Origin: Thermoanaerobacterium thermosaccharolyticum DSM 571
GTDB taxonomy: Bacteria > Bacillota > Thermoanaerobacteria > Thermoanaerobacterales > Thermoanaerobacteraceae
Assembly (NCBI RefSeq): GCF_000145615.1
Contig: NC_014410.1
Span: 1,723,501-1,787,500, forward strand
Direction of reading: 5' to 3'
DNA length: 64,000 nucleotides
This document shows positions 46,204 through 55,821 of this stretch, piece after piece. Within the stretch, counting starts at the first letter, position 1. Every line of letters begins with the position of its first letter. The position numbers and the translations under genes were made by a program. The notes beneath the pieces were generated by a model, which was given only the letters and a program-made list of their open reading frames with translations, was not told the origin of the DNA and made no database searches.

Positions 46204-47472
46204 CTATGGTTTTATTACTGATAGAACACAATTTTTTTCATTAAAAAATGTCTTAAATCTATTTAACACATCCTCATGAGTTATTTCTTCAATTGTTGTA
46301 GTATAATCAAGTATATTTATGCCTCTCATGTAATAAGTTATAAAATTGTGAGATATACCTTCTACAGAATTAAATGATTTTAAAAAACGTCCAGTTATTT
46401 TTCTTTTTATTCTATTTAAGTCACTGTCATCTATAGAATTAACTTTTGATATCTTATCTAAAACGGCTTGTTTTACAGCTTCAGGGTCAATTGATTGACC
46501 ACCTATAATAGAATATCCGTGATCTATTTCGCCAACGTATTCTGTATCAAATGTTGAATCAATAAGCCCATCATTATAAAGCTCTTCATATAGATCAGAA
46601 CTTCTTCCTGCTAAAATCTCTAAGCAAATCTGTGTCACAATGTCTTTTTTAAGCAGCTTTTTCCCACCATATCCAACATCATAATCTTTAAAACCTATAT
46701 TAAAAAGTGGCATTGAAACTGCCATTTTCTGTTCTACATAGTTTTTGTTAATACTTGCAGGTTCATTCGGATATATCCTTTTTATTTCTCCTTGTCTTTT
46801 ATCAGCTTTTACGGAATTATTTACGATATCTACAACCTTGTTGATATCTACATCTCCAGCTATAAACAGCACCATGTTAGATGGATGATAAAATGTTCTG
46901 TAGCATTTATACAATATATCTTTATCAATTTTGGATATAGATTCAATCGTACCCGCTATATCTACTTTAACAGGGTGCAGATGGTACAATCCATCTAACA
47001 TATTAAAAAAAAGCCTCCAAGATGGATCATCATCATACATTCGTATCTCCTGTGCTATAATGCCCTTTTCCTTTTCTACATTTTCGTCTGTAAAATAAGG
47101 CCTTTGCACGAAATCAAGAAGAAGTTTTAAATTGTCGTAAAAATTATCTGTGCTGGAAAATAAATATGCTGTAGTTGTAAAATTCGTATAAGCATTAGCA
47201 GAAGCACCATTTTTAGAGAACTCTTCAAAGATGCTGCCATCTTCTTCTTCAAACATCTTGTGCTCCAAAAAGTGCGCTATTCCATCAGGTACATGTGTTA
47301 TTTCCGTCTCGCCGGGAACAATAAACTCGCTGTCATTAGATCCATAATGTGTTGCAAACATAGCATATTGTTTGATAAAGCCTTTCTTTGGCATGACATA
47401 GACATTTAATCCGCTTTCATGCTCATAATGGTACATCTTTTCTTTTATCATCTCATTAAAAATCTCTCTCAT
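46204..47472 (-). CDS. ymfH: M16 family zinc metallopeptidase (YmfH-like)
   Basis: A 422-residue M16 (pitrilysin/insulinase) peptidase. The inverted zinc motif HFLEH is near residue 65, followed by KMFEEEDGSIFEEFSKNGASANAYTNF and the more distant Glu in EKEKGIIAQEI. Paired with the next gene upstream it forms the YmfF-YmfH couple of Firmicutes, in which one subunit is active. A role in peptide processing is likely; the substrate is unknown. It lies 13 bases after its partner. Confidence 0.92.
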   Translation of the reverse strand: MREIFNEMIKEKMYHYEHESGLNVYVMPKKGFIKQYAMFATHYGSNDSEFIVPGETEITHVPDGIAHFLEHKMFEEEDGSIFEEFSKNGASANAYTNFTTTAYLFSSTDNFYDNLKLLLDFVQRPYFTDENVEKEKGIIAQEIRMYDDDPSWRLFFNMLDGLYHLHPVKVDIAGTIESISKIDKDILYKCYRTFYHPSNMVLFIAGDVDINKVVDIVNNSVKADKRQGEIKRIYPNEPASINKNYVEQKMAVSMPLFNIGFKDYDVGYGGKKLLKKDIVTQICLEILAGRSSDLYEELYNDGLIDSTFDTEYVGEIDHGYSIIGGQSIDPEAVKQAVLDKISKVNSIDDSDLNRIKRKITGRFLKSFNSVEGISHNFITYYMRGINILDYTTTIEEITHEDVLNRFKTFFNEKNCVLSVIKP

Positions 47473-47485
47473 ATTTTATCCCTCC

Positions 47486-48742
47486 TCATTTTTTAGTCAT
47501 AAAATAAACAGTATCTAATTGTATATTTTTCGAAACAGCAACAATGTCTTTTTTTGTTACTTCATTTATTTTATTTATAAAATCGTCTATGCTGTAATCG
47601 GTATGTGAAAGATTTTGTGAGAAATAAAAGTCCGAGATTTGCGTTGCACTGTCTTTCACTGAATTCATAGACGTATTTAAAGCTTTGATCGTTGAATCAA
47701 ATTCATAGTCAGAAATGTTTCCGTTCTTTATTTCCTCAACTTGTTTAAGTATTATATCCAATGCTTTTTGATAATTTTCAATCTCTATACCCGACATTAT
47801 AAGCATTAATCCTTTAAATCTTTCAAGCCTTGTTTGTGCGTAATATGCAAGACTTGCTTTTTCCCTCACATTTATGAATAATTTTGAAAAAGGACCTCCA
47901 CCCAGCACACCGCTCAACACTAAAAGCGGAAAATACTCATCGTCGCCCGGTTTTACATTTGTCCTAAATCCCAAAGTAAGTTTCCCTTGAGTGACATCTA
48001 GTTGATCTTGAACGTATTTAACTTGATCCACCTTTTTATATATTGGTGTATCAGGTATATAAACAACATCAGTTCTGTCTATTTTAAAATACTTATCAAA
48101 TAAACTTTTTATTTTATCTACACTCACATTGCCAACAACATATATATCCATCGGCAATGTTTTTATAACCTTCTTATAGTATTCGTAAAGATTGGCTTCA
48201 TCTATCTTATCAACATCATCTATACTGCCAAGTTCATATATTGAAAAATCTTCATCTTTACACATCTCTTCAATGCATCTGTCAACAGCATATTTTGTCT
48301 TTTCATTTATTCGGGAATTAATCAAATTCTTCTGTTTTTCTTTTTCCTGCTGAACATACTTTGAATCAAAGCCATTGTTTACTACTAATGGATTTAAAAG
48401 TATATCTGAAATAAACTTTACGCCATCTTCCGTTATGTCGTCTTTTATATAGCTGCTGTCTGTAATTTCTAATCTAAATTGTGCAATTTGCCTTTCGCCT
48501 TTTTTATAAACAGAAAAAGAAAATGTAGCTCCATAAAGCTCTTCGAGATGTCTCGTTATTTCTTTATAGGTTTTATAGTTAAGATTTCCTCGCTTTAGTA
48601 CTGACGGCAACAATGCAAATTTTGCTGTTTCATTGCTTAATCTGTTATTTATGTAAATATTAATCGTAAGCGTCTTAAATTTATCCATCTGACTAACATA
48701 CAGATTAATGCCTTTTCCAATATTCGTTTTCAAAATGGACAT
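47486..48742 (-). CDS. ymfF: M16-like protein lacking the zinc motif (YmfF-like)
   Basis: A 418-residue M16-fold protein with the usual N-terminal ATINIYINNRL-like strand (here TLTINIYINNRL) and C-terminal domain (LSGVLGGGPFSKLFINVREKASLAYYA). No HxxEH is present, so it is probably the non-catalytic partner of the YmfH-like peptidase. Expected complex: a heterodimer enclosing a peptide chamber, by analogy with other M16B pairs. Confidence 0.88.
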   Translation of the reverse strand: MSILKTNIGKGINLYVSQMDKFKTLTINIYINNRLSNETAKFALLPSVLKRGNLNYKTYKEITRHLEELYGATFSFSVYKKGERQIAQFRLEITDSSYIKDDITEDGVKFISDILLNPLVVNNGFDSKYVQQEKEKQKNLINSRINEKTKYAVDRCIEEMCKDEDFSIYELGSIDDVDKIDEANLYEYYKKVIKTLPMDIYVVGNVSVDKIKSLFDKYFKIDRTDVVYIPDTPIYKKVDQVKYVQDQLDVTQGKLTLGFRTNVKPGDDEYFPLLVLSGVLGGGPFSKLFINVREKASLAYYAQTRLERFKGLMLIMSGIEIENYQKALDIILKQVEEIKNGNISDYEFDSTIKALNTSMNSVKDSATQISDFYFSQNLSHTDYSIDDFINKINEVTKKDIVAVSKNIQLDTVYFMTKK

Positions 48743-48816
48743 ATTTTATCACTCCTTATATAATAATCCAATTGACCTTAATTATATTTCAAATGTTTTG
48801 TCATGTCAACAAAACA

Positions 48817-48840
48817 TAAACCCGGGTTTCCCCAGGTTTA
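48817..48840 (-). terminator. Terminator of the YhcN-type lipoprotein gene
   Basis: TAAACCTGGG and CCCGGGTTTA arms pair with one G-U around a GAAA loop, two bases after the stop codon. Confidence 0.7.
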
Positions 48841-48842
48841 TT

Positions 48843-49400
48843 TTATGCACTTGGTGTAATTCTCTTTAGTATTTCAGTAATCTGCTTAGTAAATTCTGAT
48901 AATGGTCTTCCAGCCGCAATTCCTTTTGCTATATTGTTTATTCTCGTATATAAATCAGGATCTGATGTCACCGATACATTTTTTATACCCTTATCTGTAT
49001 CCCTAACAGTTTTTTCAACCTTTTTCTTAACTTGAGTTTCGTGAGTGCCTTGTACATTTGCTTTCATATCAATACCTACTATAGCAGTATTTCCAGAAAT
49101 TACGACTGTAGCTTTATTCACCTCAGGTAATTTTGCCACATTACTTGCTATCTTTGCTGCTCTTGTACTTTGCGGTACCGGTCTTTTTACAGGAGTTGGT
49201 GTAGTAGGTGTAGGTGTTGTCGGTGTCCTTGACGGTGCCGGTGTCGTCATTCCTGGTGAAGGAGCCGGTGTCGTTCTAGGTGTTGTCGGAGTATATCTAG
49301 TAGGAGACGGCTTCTTAGTAGTCTTACATCCTGTCAAAGATATAGACAAAGCCATTATCAAAGTCAAAAGTATTAACAAAATGTTTCTTGTCTTTTTCAA
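48843..49400 (-). CDS. YhcN/YlaJ-family sporulation lipoprotein
   Basis: About 185 residues. The signal peptide ends in lipobox LTGC at about Cys24. A Pro/Thr-rich linker of nearly 45 residues follows (repeats of TPT, TPAPS). The C-terminal YhcN domain includes AAKIASNVAKLPEVNKATVVISGNTAIVGID. TTG at 49400 is preferred because GGAGGTG lies six bases upstream. YhcN and YlaJ proteins are found in spore membranes; the role here is inferred from the family. Confidence 0.87.
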   Translation of the reverse strand: MKKTRNILLILLTLIMALSISLTGCKTTKKPSPTRYTPTTPRTTPAPSPGMTTPAPSRTPTTPTPTTPTPVKRPVPQSTRAAKIASNVAKLPEVNKATVVISGNTAIVGIDMKANVQGTHETQVKKKVEKTVRDTDKGIKNVSVTSDPDLYTRINNIAKGIAAGRPLSEFTKQITEILKRITPSA

Positions 49401-49444
49401 TTTAAACACCTCCAATCAATATTTTGCTCACATAAAAACAATTT

Positions 49445-49474
49445 ATTATAATGTAATATGTTAATAATTGTCAG
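49445..49474 (-). promoter_or_regulatory. Promoter of the lipoprotein gene
   Basis: CTGACA (49469-49474) and TATAAT (49445-49450) are 18 bases apart on the minus strand. It diverges from the ychF promoter. Confidence 0.45.
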
Positions 49475-49486
49475 TCACAATTAGAT

Positions 49487-49515
49487 TTGAACTTTTAACG
49501 CTTTTCATATATAAT
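49487..49515 (+). promoter_or_regulatory. Promoter of ychF
   Basis: TTGAAC (49487-49492) and TATAAT (49510-49515) are exactly 17 bases apart, giving a leader of about 55 bases. Confidence 0.75.
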
Positions 49516-49577
49516 TCTATTTGATGCAAAATAGAAAAATTTTTTCATAAAATTAAAAACAATTCGGAGGAATATAA

Positions 49578-50669
49578 ATGGAAATAGGCATAGTTGGTTT
49601 ACCTAATGTTGGTAAAAGTACAATATTTAATGCAATAACACAAGCAGGTGCTGAATGCGCAAATTATCCTTTCTGCACAATAGAACCTAATGTTGGTATT
49701 GTTTCTGTGCCAGACAATAGGCTTTATGAACTTGCAAAAATAGTCAATCCTCAAAAGATAATACCAGCTACAATTAAATTTGTAGACATAGCTGGACTTG
49801 TCAAAGGCGCCAGCAAAGGCGAAGGTTTAGGAAATAAATTTTTATCGCATATTAGGGAAGTTGATGCAATTTTAAATGTCGTAAGGTGTTTCGAAGATAG
49901 CAATATTACTCATGTTGAAGGCAATATTGACCCAATTAGAGACATTGAAATCATAACATTAGAATTGGTGCTTGCTGATCTAGAAGTTATAGAAAAGCGA
50001 ATTGCAAAGACTTCTAAATACGCAAAAAATGATAAATCTGCAGCATTTGAATTAAATATACTAGAAAAAATCAAAAACACTTTAGATGATGGAAAACCTG
50101 TACGCACGATGAATTTCGATGAAGATGAGCTTCCATTTGTAAATCAGCTTATGCTATTAACGTCAAAGCCAGTTATGTACGCTGCAAATATTTCTGAGGA
50201 CGACCTTATATCTGGCAAAGAAAATGAGTATGTTAAAAAACTTAAAGAGTATGCTGAAAAAGAAAAATCAGAAGTAATTGTCATATCAGCAAAAATTGAA
50301 GAAGAACTTTCATCACTCCCCGATGAGGAAAAATACGAATTACTGTCTGAATACGGATTAAAAGAGCCGGGACTTAATAATATAATACGCCATGGATACT
50401 CACTTTTAGGACTTATTACATTTTTTACAGCTGGCCCAAAAGAAGTAAGAGCATGGACTATAAAAAAAGGAACAAAAGCACCTCAAGCTGCCGGAAAAAT
50501 ACACACAGATTTTGAAAAAGGTTTTATACGAGCTGAAGTAATATCTTACAAAGATTATATAGAATCTGGCGGAGAGGTTGCTGCAAAAGAAAAAGGGTTA
50601 ATGCGACTTGAGGGAAAAGATTACGTCGTAGAAGACGGCGACATAGTAGTATTTAGATTCAACGTATGA
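49578..50669 (+). CDS. ychF: Ribosome-binding ATPase YchF
   Basis: A 363-residue Obg-family P-loop protein that prefers ATP. G1 GLPNVGKST, G3 DIAGLVKGASKGEG, an altered G4 region, a coiled-coil insertion, and a C-terminal TGS domain (FFTAGPKEVRAWTIKKG). GGAGG is seven bases before the ATG. It is one of only three plus-strand genes in the window and stands alone between its own promoter and a shared terminator. Confidence 0.96.
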   Translation: MEIGIVGLPNVGKSTIFNAITQAGAECANYPFCTIEPNVGIVSVPDNRLYELAKIVNPQKIIPATIKFVDIAGLVKGASKGEGLGNKFLSHIREVDAILNVVRCFEDSNITHVEGNIDPIRDIEIITLELVLADLEVIEKRIAKTSKYAKNDKSAAFELNILEKIKNTLDDGKPVRTMNFDEDELPFVNQLMLLTSKPVMYAANISEDDLISGKENEYVKKLKEYAEKEKSEVIVISAKIEEELSSLPDEEKYELLSEYGLKEPGLNNIIRHGYSLLGLITFFTAGPKEVRAWTIKKGTKAPQAAGKIHTDFEKGFIRAEVISYKDYIESGGEVAAKEKGLMRLEGKDYVVEDGDIVVFRFNV

Positions 50670-50671
50670 TA

Positions 50672-50701
50672 AAACCCCATAGATGGTAATCTATGGGGTT
50701 T
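50672..50701. terminator. Bidirectional terminator between ychF and thiI
   Basis: Thirteen-base arms AAACCCCATAGAT and ATCTATGGGGTTT enclose GGTA. T-rich sequence follows on both strands, so it can end both convergent transcripts. Confidence 0.85.
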
Positions 50702-50704
50702 ATT

Positions 50705-51856
50705 TTAACTATCTTGTTTTATCTTAATTTGGTCTATTACTAAACTATCTATAAATTTTTCATAGTCAATATTTTTTTCACCATCAATGACTTCCTCTAA
50801 ATCTGGCTTTATTATAGGATGCTTCGGAACAAAAATTGTACAGCAGTCTTCATAAGGTCTTATTGATATGTCGTAAGTCCCAATTTTTTTGGATATTTCC
50901 ACTATCTCACTTTTATCCATTCCAATTAATGGTCTAAACACAGGCATATGTGTTACCTCATTTGTACAGTACAAGCTTTCTATGGTTTGGCTTGCTACCT
51001 GTCCTAGGCTTTCACCTGTTATAAGCGCTTTTGCTCCGTACTTATTGGCAATATTTTCAGCAACCCTCATCATCATCCTTCTCATTATTATAGTCGTCAT
51101 CTTTGGAGGGCATTTATCATATATGGCAAGCTGAAAATCCGTAAAATTAACTACATGCAAGTATATATCTTGCCCATATTCTGAAAGTTTCTTACACAAA
51201 TCTATAACCTTGTCTTTTGCTCTCTCTTGTGTATAAGGCGGGCTATGAAAATACACAGCTTCTATTTCTACTCCTCTTTTCATCATCATCCAAGCAGCAA
51301 CAGGGCTGTCTATTCCACCTGACAAAAGAACAACTGCCCTACCATTTGTCCCAAGTGGCATACCACCTATTCCATCTGTTATACCAGAATACAAATAAGC
51401 CTTCTCCCGTATTTCTATATTTAAGACGATGTCGGGATTATGCACATCAACATGAACATCTTCTACGTTCTGTAAGATTTTACCTCCAACCATCCTGCTT
51501 ATTTCCATACTCTCATAAGGAAATGATTTATTGGGTCTCCTAGTCTCTACTTTAAAACTCTTACCTGAATAGCTTCTCATAAGCTCAATCGCTGCATTGT
51601 ATATTGCATCAAGATCCAAATCAACCTTTTTCGCTACAGTTATACCAACTATGCCAAAAACTTTTTTAAGCTTATCTATAACCTCATTTACATTTCCGTC
51701 ACATTCTACGTATATTCTACCATGGGTCTTCTCTACTTTTATTCCATCATAACCTTTTAATGCTTCTTTGATATTTTTAACAAGTTTATTCTCAAAAAAT
51801 GCTCTATTATCGCCTTTTAGTGCTAATTCTCCATACTTTATAAGAATTATATCCAT
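50705..51856 (-). CDS. thiI: tRNA 4-thiouridine synthetase ThiI
   Basis: A 383-residue enzyme: N-terminal ferredoxin-like and THUMP domains (IIYVECDG-like IYVECDG, SYSGKSFKVETRR), then an adenylation domain with PP-loop LLSGGIDSPVAAWM near residue 180. No rhodanese domain follows, so it is the short form; sulfur would come directly from the cysteine desulfurase encoded two bases upstream. Product: s4U8 in tRNA. Confidence 0.95.
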   Translation of the reverse strand: MDIILIKYGELALKGDNRAFFENKLVKNIKEALKGYDGIKVEKTHGRIYVECDGNVNEVIDKLKKVFGIVGITVAKKVDLDLDAIYNAAIELMRSYSGKSFKVETRRPNKSFPYESMEISRMVGGKILQNVEDVHVDVHNPDIVLNIEIREKAYLYSGITDGIGGMPLGTNGRAVVLLSGGIDSPVAAWMMMKRGVEIEAVYFHSPPYTQERAKDKVIDLCKKLSEYGQDIYLHVVNFTDFQLAIYDKCPPKMTTIIMRRMMMRVAENIANKYGAKALITGESLGQVASQTIESLYCTNEVTHMPVFRPLIGMDKSEIVEISKKIGTYDISIRPYEDCCTIFVPKHPIIKPDLEEVIDGEKNIDYEKFIDSLVIDQIKIKQDS

Positions 51857-51858
51857 TT

Positions 51859-53013
51859 TTACCTCCTTTTGTATTTTCTTAAGAAATTCACTTTATCTTT
51901 CAAAGCATCTATTGTGTAATCTATCTCTTCATCTGTATTAAAAATGCTAAATGAAAATCTAATCGCTCCTTCAATATATTCATGACTTAATCCTATAGCC
52001 TTTAATACATGGCTTTCTGTATTTTTGTGAGACGAGCAAGCAGAACCTGTAGATACATATATACCCTTTTCTTCTAGTGCGTGAAGCAGTACTTCTCCTC
52101 TTACACCCAAAAATGAAACATTTAATATCTGTGGTGCACCTTTATCTATATCAGGACCATTTAAGTGAATATCAGATATTTCACTTTTGATTCCGTCGTA
52201 CAGCCTCTTTTTCAAATGTATAAGCTTCGACTCGTATTCATGAATATTTTCCTTTATCAGCCGACAAGCTTCTCCAAGGCCTACAATACCAGGCAGATTT
52301 TCAGTACCTGACCTTAAATTTCCTTCCTGACCACCGCCATATAATATAGGCTTTATTTTAACACCTCTTTTTATATAGATAGCACCTATACCTTTTGGGC
52401 CATGCATTTTATGGCCACTTAAAGATAAAAGATCTATCTTTTGACTCTTCACGTCCAACTCAATCTTGCCCACTGCCTGTATCCCATCTACATGAAAATA
52501 TGCATTCTTGGCCTTTTCTTTTAATTTCGCAATGTCTTCAATAGGTTCAATGGTCCCTATTTCATTGTTCACCGCCATAATAGATATCAGGATCGTTTTG
52601 TCATTTATAGCATCTCTTAGCTCATTTAAATCTACTTTTCCGCAATTGTCTACATCAAGATATGTAATATCATACCCATCTTCCTCAAGCTGTTTCATCA
52701 CATTTAAAACAGATGGATGTTCAATCTTTGAAGTAATTATATGGTTTCCCAATCTCTTCATTCCGTATGCTATTCCGCGTATAGCAAAATTATTAGATTC
52801 TGTGCCACCAGAAGTAAAAATTATCTCATCTGTTTCACACCCTAATAATTTTGCAACATTTCTTCTCGATTCTAATAATATCTTCTCGGCTTTGTATCCT
52901 TTAAGATGGACTGATGAAGGATTGCCATACTCATTTTCCATAACATCAACCATCTTGTCAATTACTTCTTTGCGGACTTTTGTTGTTGCACTGTTATCAA
53001 GATATACCTCCAT
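51859..53013 (-). CDS. Cysteine desulfurase (NifS/IscS class)
   Basis: A 384-residue PLP enzyme: YLDNSATTKV N-terminus, PLP-binding Lys in LSGHKMHGPKGIGA near residue 203, and catalytic Cys in the mobile loop STGSACSSH near 325. It removes sulfur from cysteine for the adjacent ThiI; it may also feed Fe-S assembly. ATG at 53013 is preferred to TTG at 53022. The tight spacing with thiI marks it as the NifZ-type partner. Confidence 0.93.
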   Translation of the reverse strand: MEVYLDNSATTKVRKEVIDKMVDVMENEYGNPSSVHLKGYKAEKILLESRRNVAKLLGCETDEIIFTSGGTESNNFAIRGIAYGMKRLGNHIITSKIEHPSVLNVMKQLEEDGYDITYLDVDNCGKVDLNELRDAINDKTILISIMAVNNEIGTIEPIEDIAKLKEKAKNAYFHVDGIQAVGKIELDVKSQKIDLLSLSGHKMHGPKGIGAIYIKRGVKIKPILYGGGQEGNLRSGTENLPGIVGLGEACRLIKENIHEYESKLIHLKKRLYDGIKSEISDIHLNGPDIDKGAPQILNVSFLGVRGEVLLHALEEKGIYVSTGSACSSHKNTESHVLKAIGLSHEYIEGAIRFSFSIFNTDEEIDYTIDALKDKVNFLRKYKRR

Positions 53014-53094
53014 TTTTACCAATCCTCACATGTCTTTGTACTAATAAATATATTATATGTTAATATCATCAGATATTTCAAGTAAATAATAATA

Positions 53095-53113
53095 GGGTCC
53101 TAAAAGTGGACCC
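53095..53113 (-). terminator. Terminator of the hydrogenase operon
   Basis: GGGTCC and GGACCC arms with a seven-base loop are followed by TATTATTATTT on the minus strand. Confidence 0.75.
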
Positions 53114-53130
53114 CCTCTTTAAAATTAATA

Positions 53131-54645
53131 TTATGCTTCTTTGCATGAAGACTTATTCGACTCATCCGAACTATGACCAATGTGAAAATCAACTTCATCT
53201 GTATCAAACTGGTTGACTCTCTCTTTTATGTTCTTATGCAAAGATGCATCACCAAATTTATTTACAGCTAATTTTGCTTGATTTACGTTGTTATTGATAA
53301 CACCAGCACCACCGATGCAACCGCCAACACAGGCCATTCCTTCTACAAAATTATTTGGCAATTTACCTGCCTTCATTATCTTCAATGTCTTATTGCACTC
53401 TTCAAGCCCATTACAAACTATCGGATTAATTTCAACATCTGCATCTATTTCTTTTATCGCTTCAATTACCGCCTCTAAAACACCGCCAGATCTTGCAAAT
53501 TTTCTCCCAAATAGTGTAGCATCATCCACTTCAACATCTTGTTGTTCTTTTATGTCTATCTTTGCTGCATCCAGAATAGCAGCCATCTCCTCAAATGTCA
53601 TAGCAAAATCTGTTATACCCTTTATATCTTCTCTCATCACTTCAGATTTCTTTGCAGTACACGGTCCTATAAATACTGTCATTGCCATAGGATCATGCTT
53701 TTTAATGTATTTTGATATTGCTGTCATTGGAGACACTGTTGTAGATATATTATGAGCCAGTTCCGGATAGCTCTTTTTTATATGCACTACAAATGCTGGA
53801 CAACATGAACTTGTCATTACTTTTAAGTCTTTTATCCTTTCTTCAAACTCCTTGGCTTCTTCTACTGCAACGAAGTCTGCTCCAAGTGCGACTTCTATTA
53901 CATCCGCAAAGCCAAATTTTCTTAAAGCAGATTTTATTTGTCCGACTGTTACATCCTTAAATTGGGATGCTATTGCAGGTGCTATTAAAGCATAAACTTT
54001 TTTACCGCTCTTTATCGCTCTTATAATGTCGACAATATATGATTTATCTGTTATTGCACCAAATGGGCACGCCAAAGTACAAGCGCCACAAGAAGTACAT
54101 TTTTCGTAATTTATCGATGCTTTTAATTCTTCATCCATTGTTATGGCTTTTGCTGCACATGAGCGTATGCATGGTCTTAAATTATCAGATATAGCATTGT
54201 ATGGACACGCCTCTTTGCATCTGCCACATTCTATGCATTTATCATAGTCTATATGGCTCTTTCTGTCTATTATAGATATAGCTCCTTTGGGACATACTTC
54301 AGTGCATCTATGCGTGATACATCCGCGGCATGCCTCTGTAACGCGATACCTCTTGATAGGACATTCTTCACATGCAATGTCCAAAACCTGAATTACAGGT
54401 TCTTCGCCTTCTATTGCATACTTCATAGTTCGTTTTAAATTTTTTCCCATTGCAACTTTTGTCCTCTGCTCTATTATTGCTCTCTCTTTGTATACACAAC
54501 ATCTAAATCTAGGCTTAGTCCCTGGTATTATTTCATATGGTATTTCATCATAATGATCTTCTAATCTGTCTTCCAATGTCAATTTTGCAACATTGTAAAG
54601 CACCTCATATTTTAACATTTGAATATCAGTATTAAACTTAAACAA
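53131..54645 (-). CDS. hfsD: [FeFe]-hydrogenase, group-B-like, with N-terminal ferredoxin domains
   Basis: A 504-residue protein. The N-terminal 100 residues precede several 4Fe-4S motifs (CTEVCPKGA, CIECGRCKEACP, CTSCGACTLACP). The H-cluster domain follows with L1 TSSCCPAFV, L2 GPCTAKKSE, and L3 EGMACVGGCIGGAG. All four cluster-ligand Cys and the proton-relay Cys are present. The TSSCCPAF form lacks the Trp of the classical TSCCPxW motif and fits the group B hydrogenases. It probably makes H2 from reduced ferredoxin. It is the last gene of the hfs-like operon; the symbol follows T. saccharolyticum by memory and gene order. Confidence 0.88.
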   Translation of the reverse strand: MFKFNTDIQMLKYEVLYNVAKLTLEDRLEDHYDEIPYEIIPGTKPRFRCCVYKERAIIEQRTKVAMGKNLKRTMKYAIEGEEPVIQVLDIACEECPIKRYRVTEACRGCITHRCTEVCPKGAISIIDRKSHIDYDKCIECGRCKEACPYNAISDNLRPCIRSCAAKAITMDEELKASINYEKCTSCGACTLACPFGAITDKSYIVDIIRAIKSGKKVYALIAPAIASQFKDVTVGQIKSALRKFGFADVIEVALGADFVAVEEAKEFEERIKDLKVMTSSCCPAFVVHIKKSYPELAHNISTTVSPMTAISKYIKKHDPMAMTVFIGPCTAKKSEVMREDIKGITDFAMTFEEMAAILDAAKIDIKEQQDVEVDDATLFGRKFARSGGVLEAVIEAIKEIDADVEINPIVCNGLEECNKTLKIMKAGKLPNNFVEGMACVGGCIGGAGVINNNVNQAKLAVNKFGDASLHKNIKERVNQFDTDEVDFHIGHSSDESNKSSCKEA

Positions 54646-54660
54646 GACAATCTACCCTTT

Positions 54661-55821
54661 CTAAAAATAATTTACTTCAACATTTTTACCCAACTTGCGC
54701 AATAGATTTATAAGTTCTTCAACAATTTTAATCTTTATTCTAAGATCCGCAGGAAAATCAGGATTTTGATGCGCACTGTTTACAGCTTGACCAACTAAAA
54801 AATTTACATCAGTAGCATAATTTAAAATTTTAAATAGGCGAGTTGCAGCATCCTTCTTTGAATACCTTAATATGTTTGAATTGCTATTTTCGATGTATTC
54901 TTTAAAAATCTCAACCGTCTTTCTTAATGTCAAAACTCCTTCTGTCACCAAATCTATTCCATCTATAAAAGCAGGTGGTGGTATATCAGGATCGATATAA
55001 TCAGTCGTTGTAATAACCTTTTTATTTAAAACTCTTCCTACAATTTTCGCAGCCGTACCACCACATACAACCTTTAATCCTTCATTTTTCATGAGTTTTC
55101 TTACAACCCATTCATCCATATTCTTTAAAATAGGTGGCCCCACCATTACAGTCACTTTCTTTGATTCGTTCACCTTTATAACTATTGCAGTCGTATCATC
55201 ACCAGGCTTATTCTTATATAAATTGTTGCAAGTGGTTATAAGCTGGTAGCAAATATCATATGCATCGTTATAAACTTCTAATGTCTTTTCAAGATATTGC
55301 TGCACATTCTCCCACTGCCATCCAAGATTCAATATACCGCCTACACCTGCATGTATAACTCCATCAGATACAATTATAAGCGCATCGTTAAGATCTAATT
55401 TGAAACTACTTTCATAAATTTTTTTATCACCTATTTCTACACATTTTCTATCTATTTTTTTATAAACTCCATTTTTAAAATAAAATATAGATGGGTTATC
55501 ATACTCTACTACATGCACATTGTCAGCATTTATCGAAACAACCGTAAATGTAGAATATGCGATATTTCTTTCTTTACATATAGGCAGCGTATGCGCTACC
55601 GTATCTACAACATCGGATAATTCAGAACCCATATCAAGCATTTTTGAGACAATTCGCGTTGTCAAAGTTGATAAAATATTTGCTTTTACACCACTGCCTA
55701 ATCCATCTGCCATTACTGCCATTAAATAATCTTTTTTTCTTATTATCTGAACACTATCACCGCACAGTTCTTCACCGTATTTGTTTAATGATGCATGTGC
55801 AATATCAATGTAATGGCTCAT
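54661..55821 (-). CDS. hfsC: SpoIIE/PP2C-type serine phosphatase of the hydrogenase operon
   Basis: A 386-residue protein. The PP2C-like domain (about 1-215) has metal-binding Asp motifs DGLGSG, VSDGV and GDDTT. The C-terminal 170 residues hold a conserved stretch VVCGGTAAKIVGRVLNKK whose function I do not know. There are no membrane helices. The stop of the upstream hydrogenase-like gene overlaps it by four bases. Phosphatases of this kind accompany sensory [FeFe]-hydrogenases in Clostridia; the target phosphoprotein is unknown. Confidence 0.85.
   Translation of the reverse strand: MSHYIDIAHASLNKYGEELCGDSVQIIRKKDYLMAVMADGLGSGVKANILSTLTTRIVSKMLDMGSELSDVVDTVAHTLPICKERNIAYSTFTVVSINADNVHVVEYDNPSIFYFKNGVYKKIDRKCVEIGDKKIYESSFKLDLNDALIIVSDGVIHAGVGGILNLGWQWENVQQYLEKTLEVYNDAYDICYQLITTCNNLYKNKPGDDTTAIVIKVNESKKVTVMVGPPILKNMDEWVVRKLMKNEGLKVVCGGTAAKIVGRVLNKKVITTTDYIDPDIPPPAFIDGIDLVTEGVLTLRKTVEIFKEYIENSNSNILRYSKKDAATRLFKILNYATDVNFLVGQAVNSAHQNPDFPADLRIKIKIVEELINLLRKLGKNVEVNYF

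Noticed and set aside
49190-49340. Repetitive-looking stretch
   Set aside because: It encodes the Pro/Thr linker of the YhcN-type lipoprotein; it is not a CRISPR array or DNA satellite.
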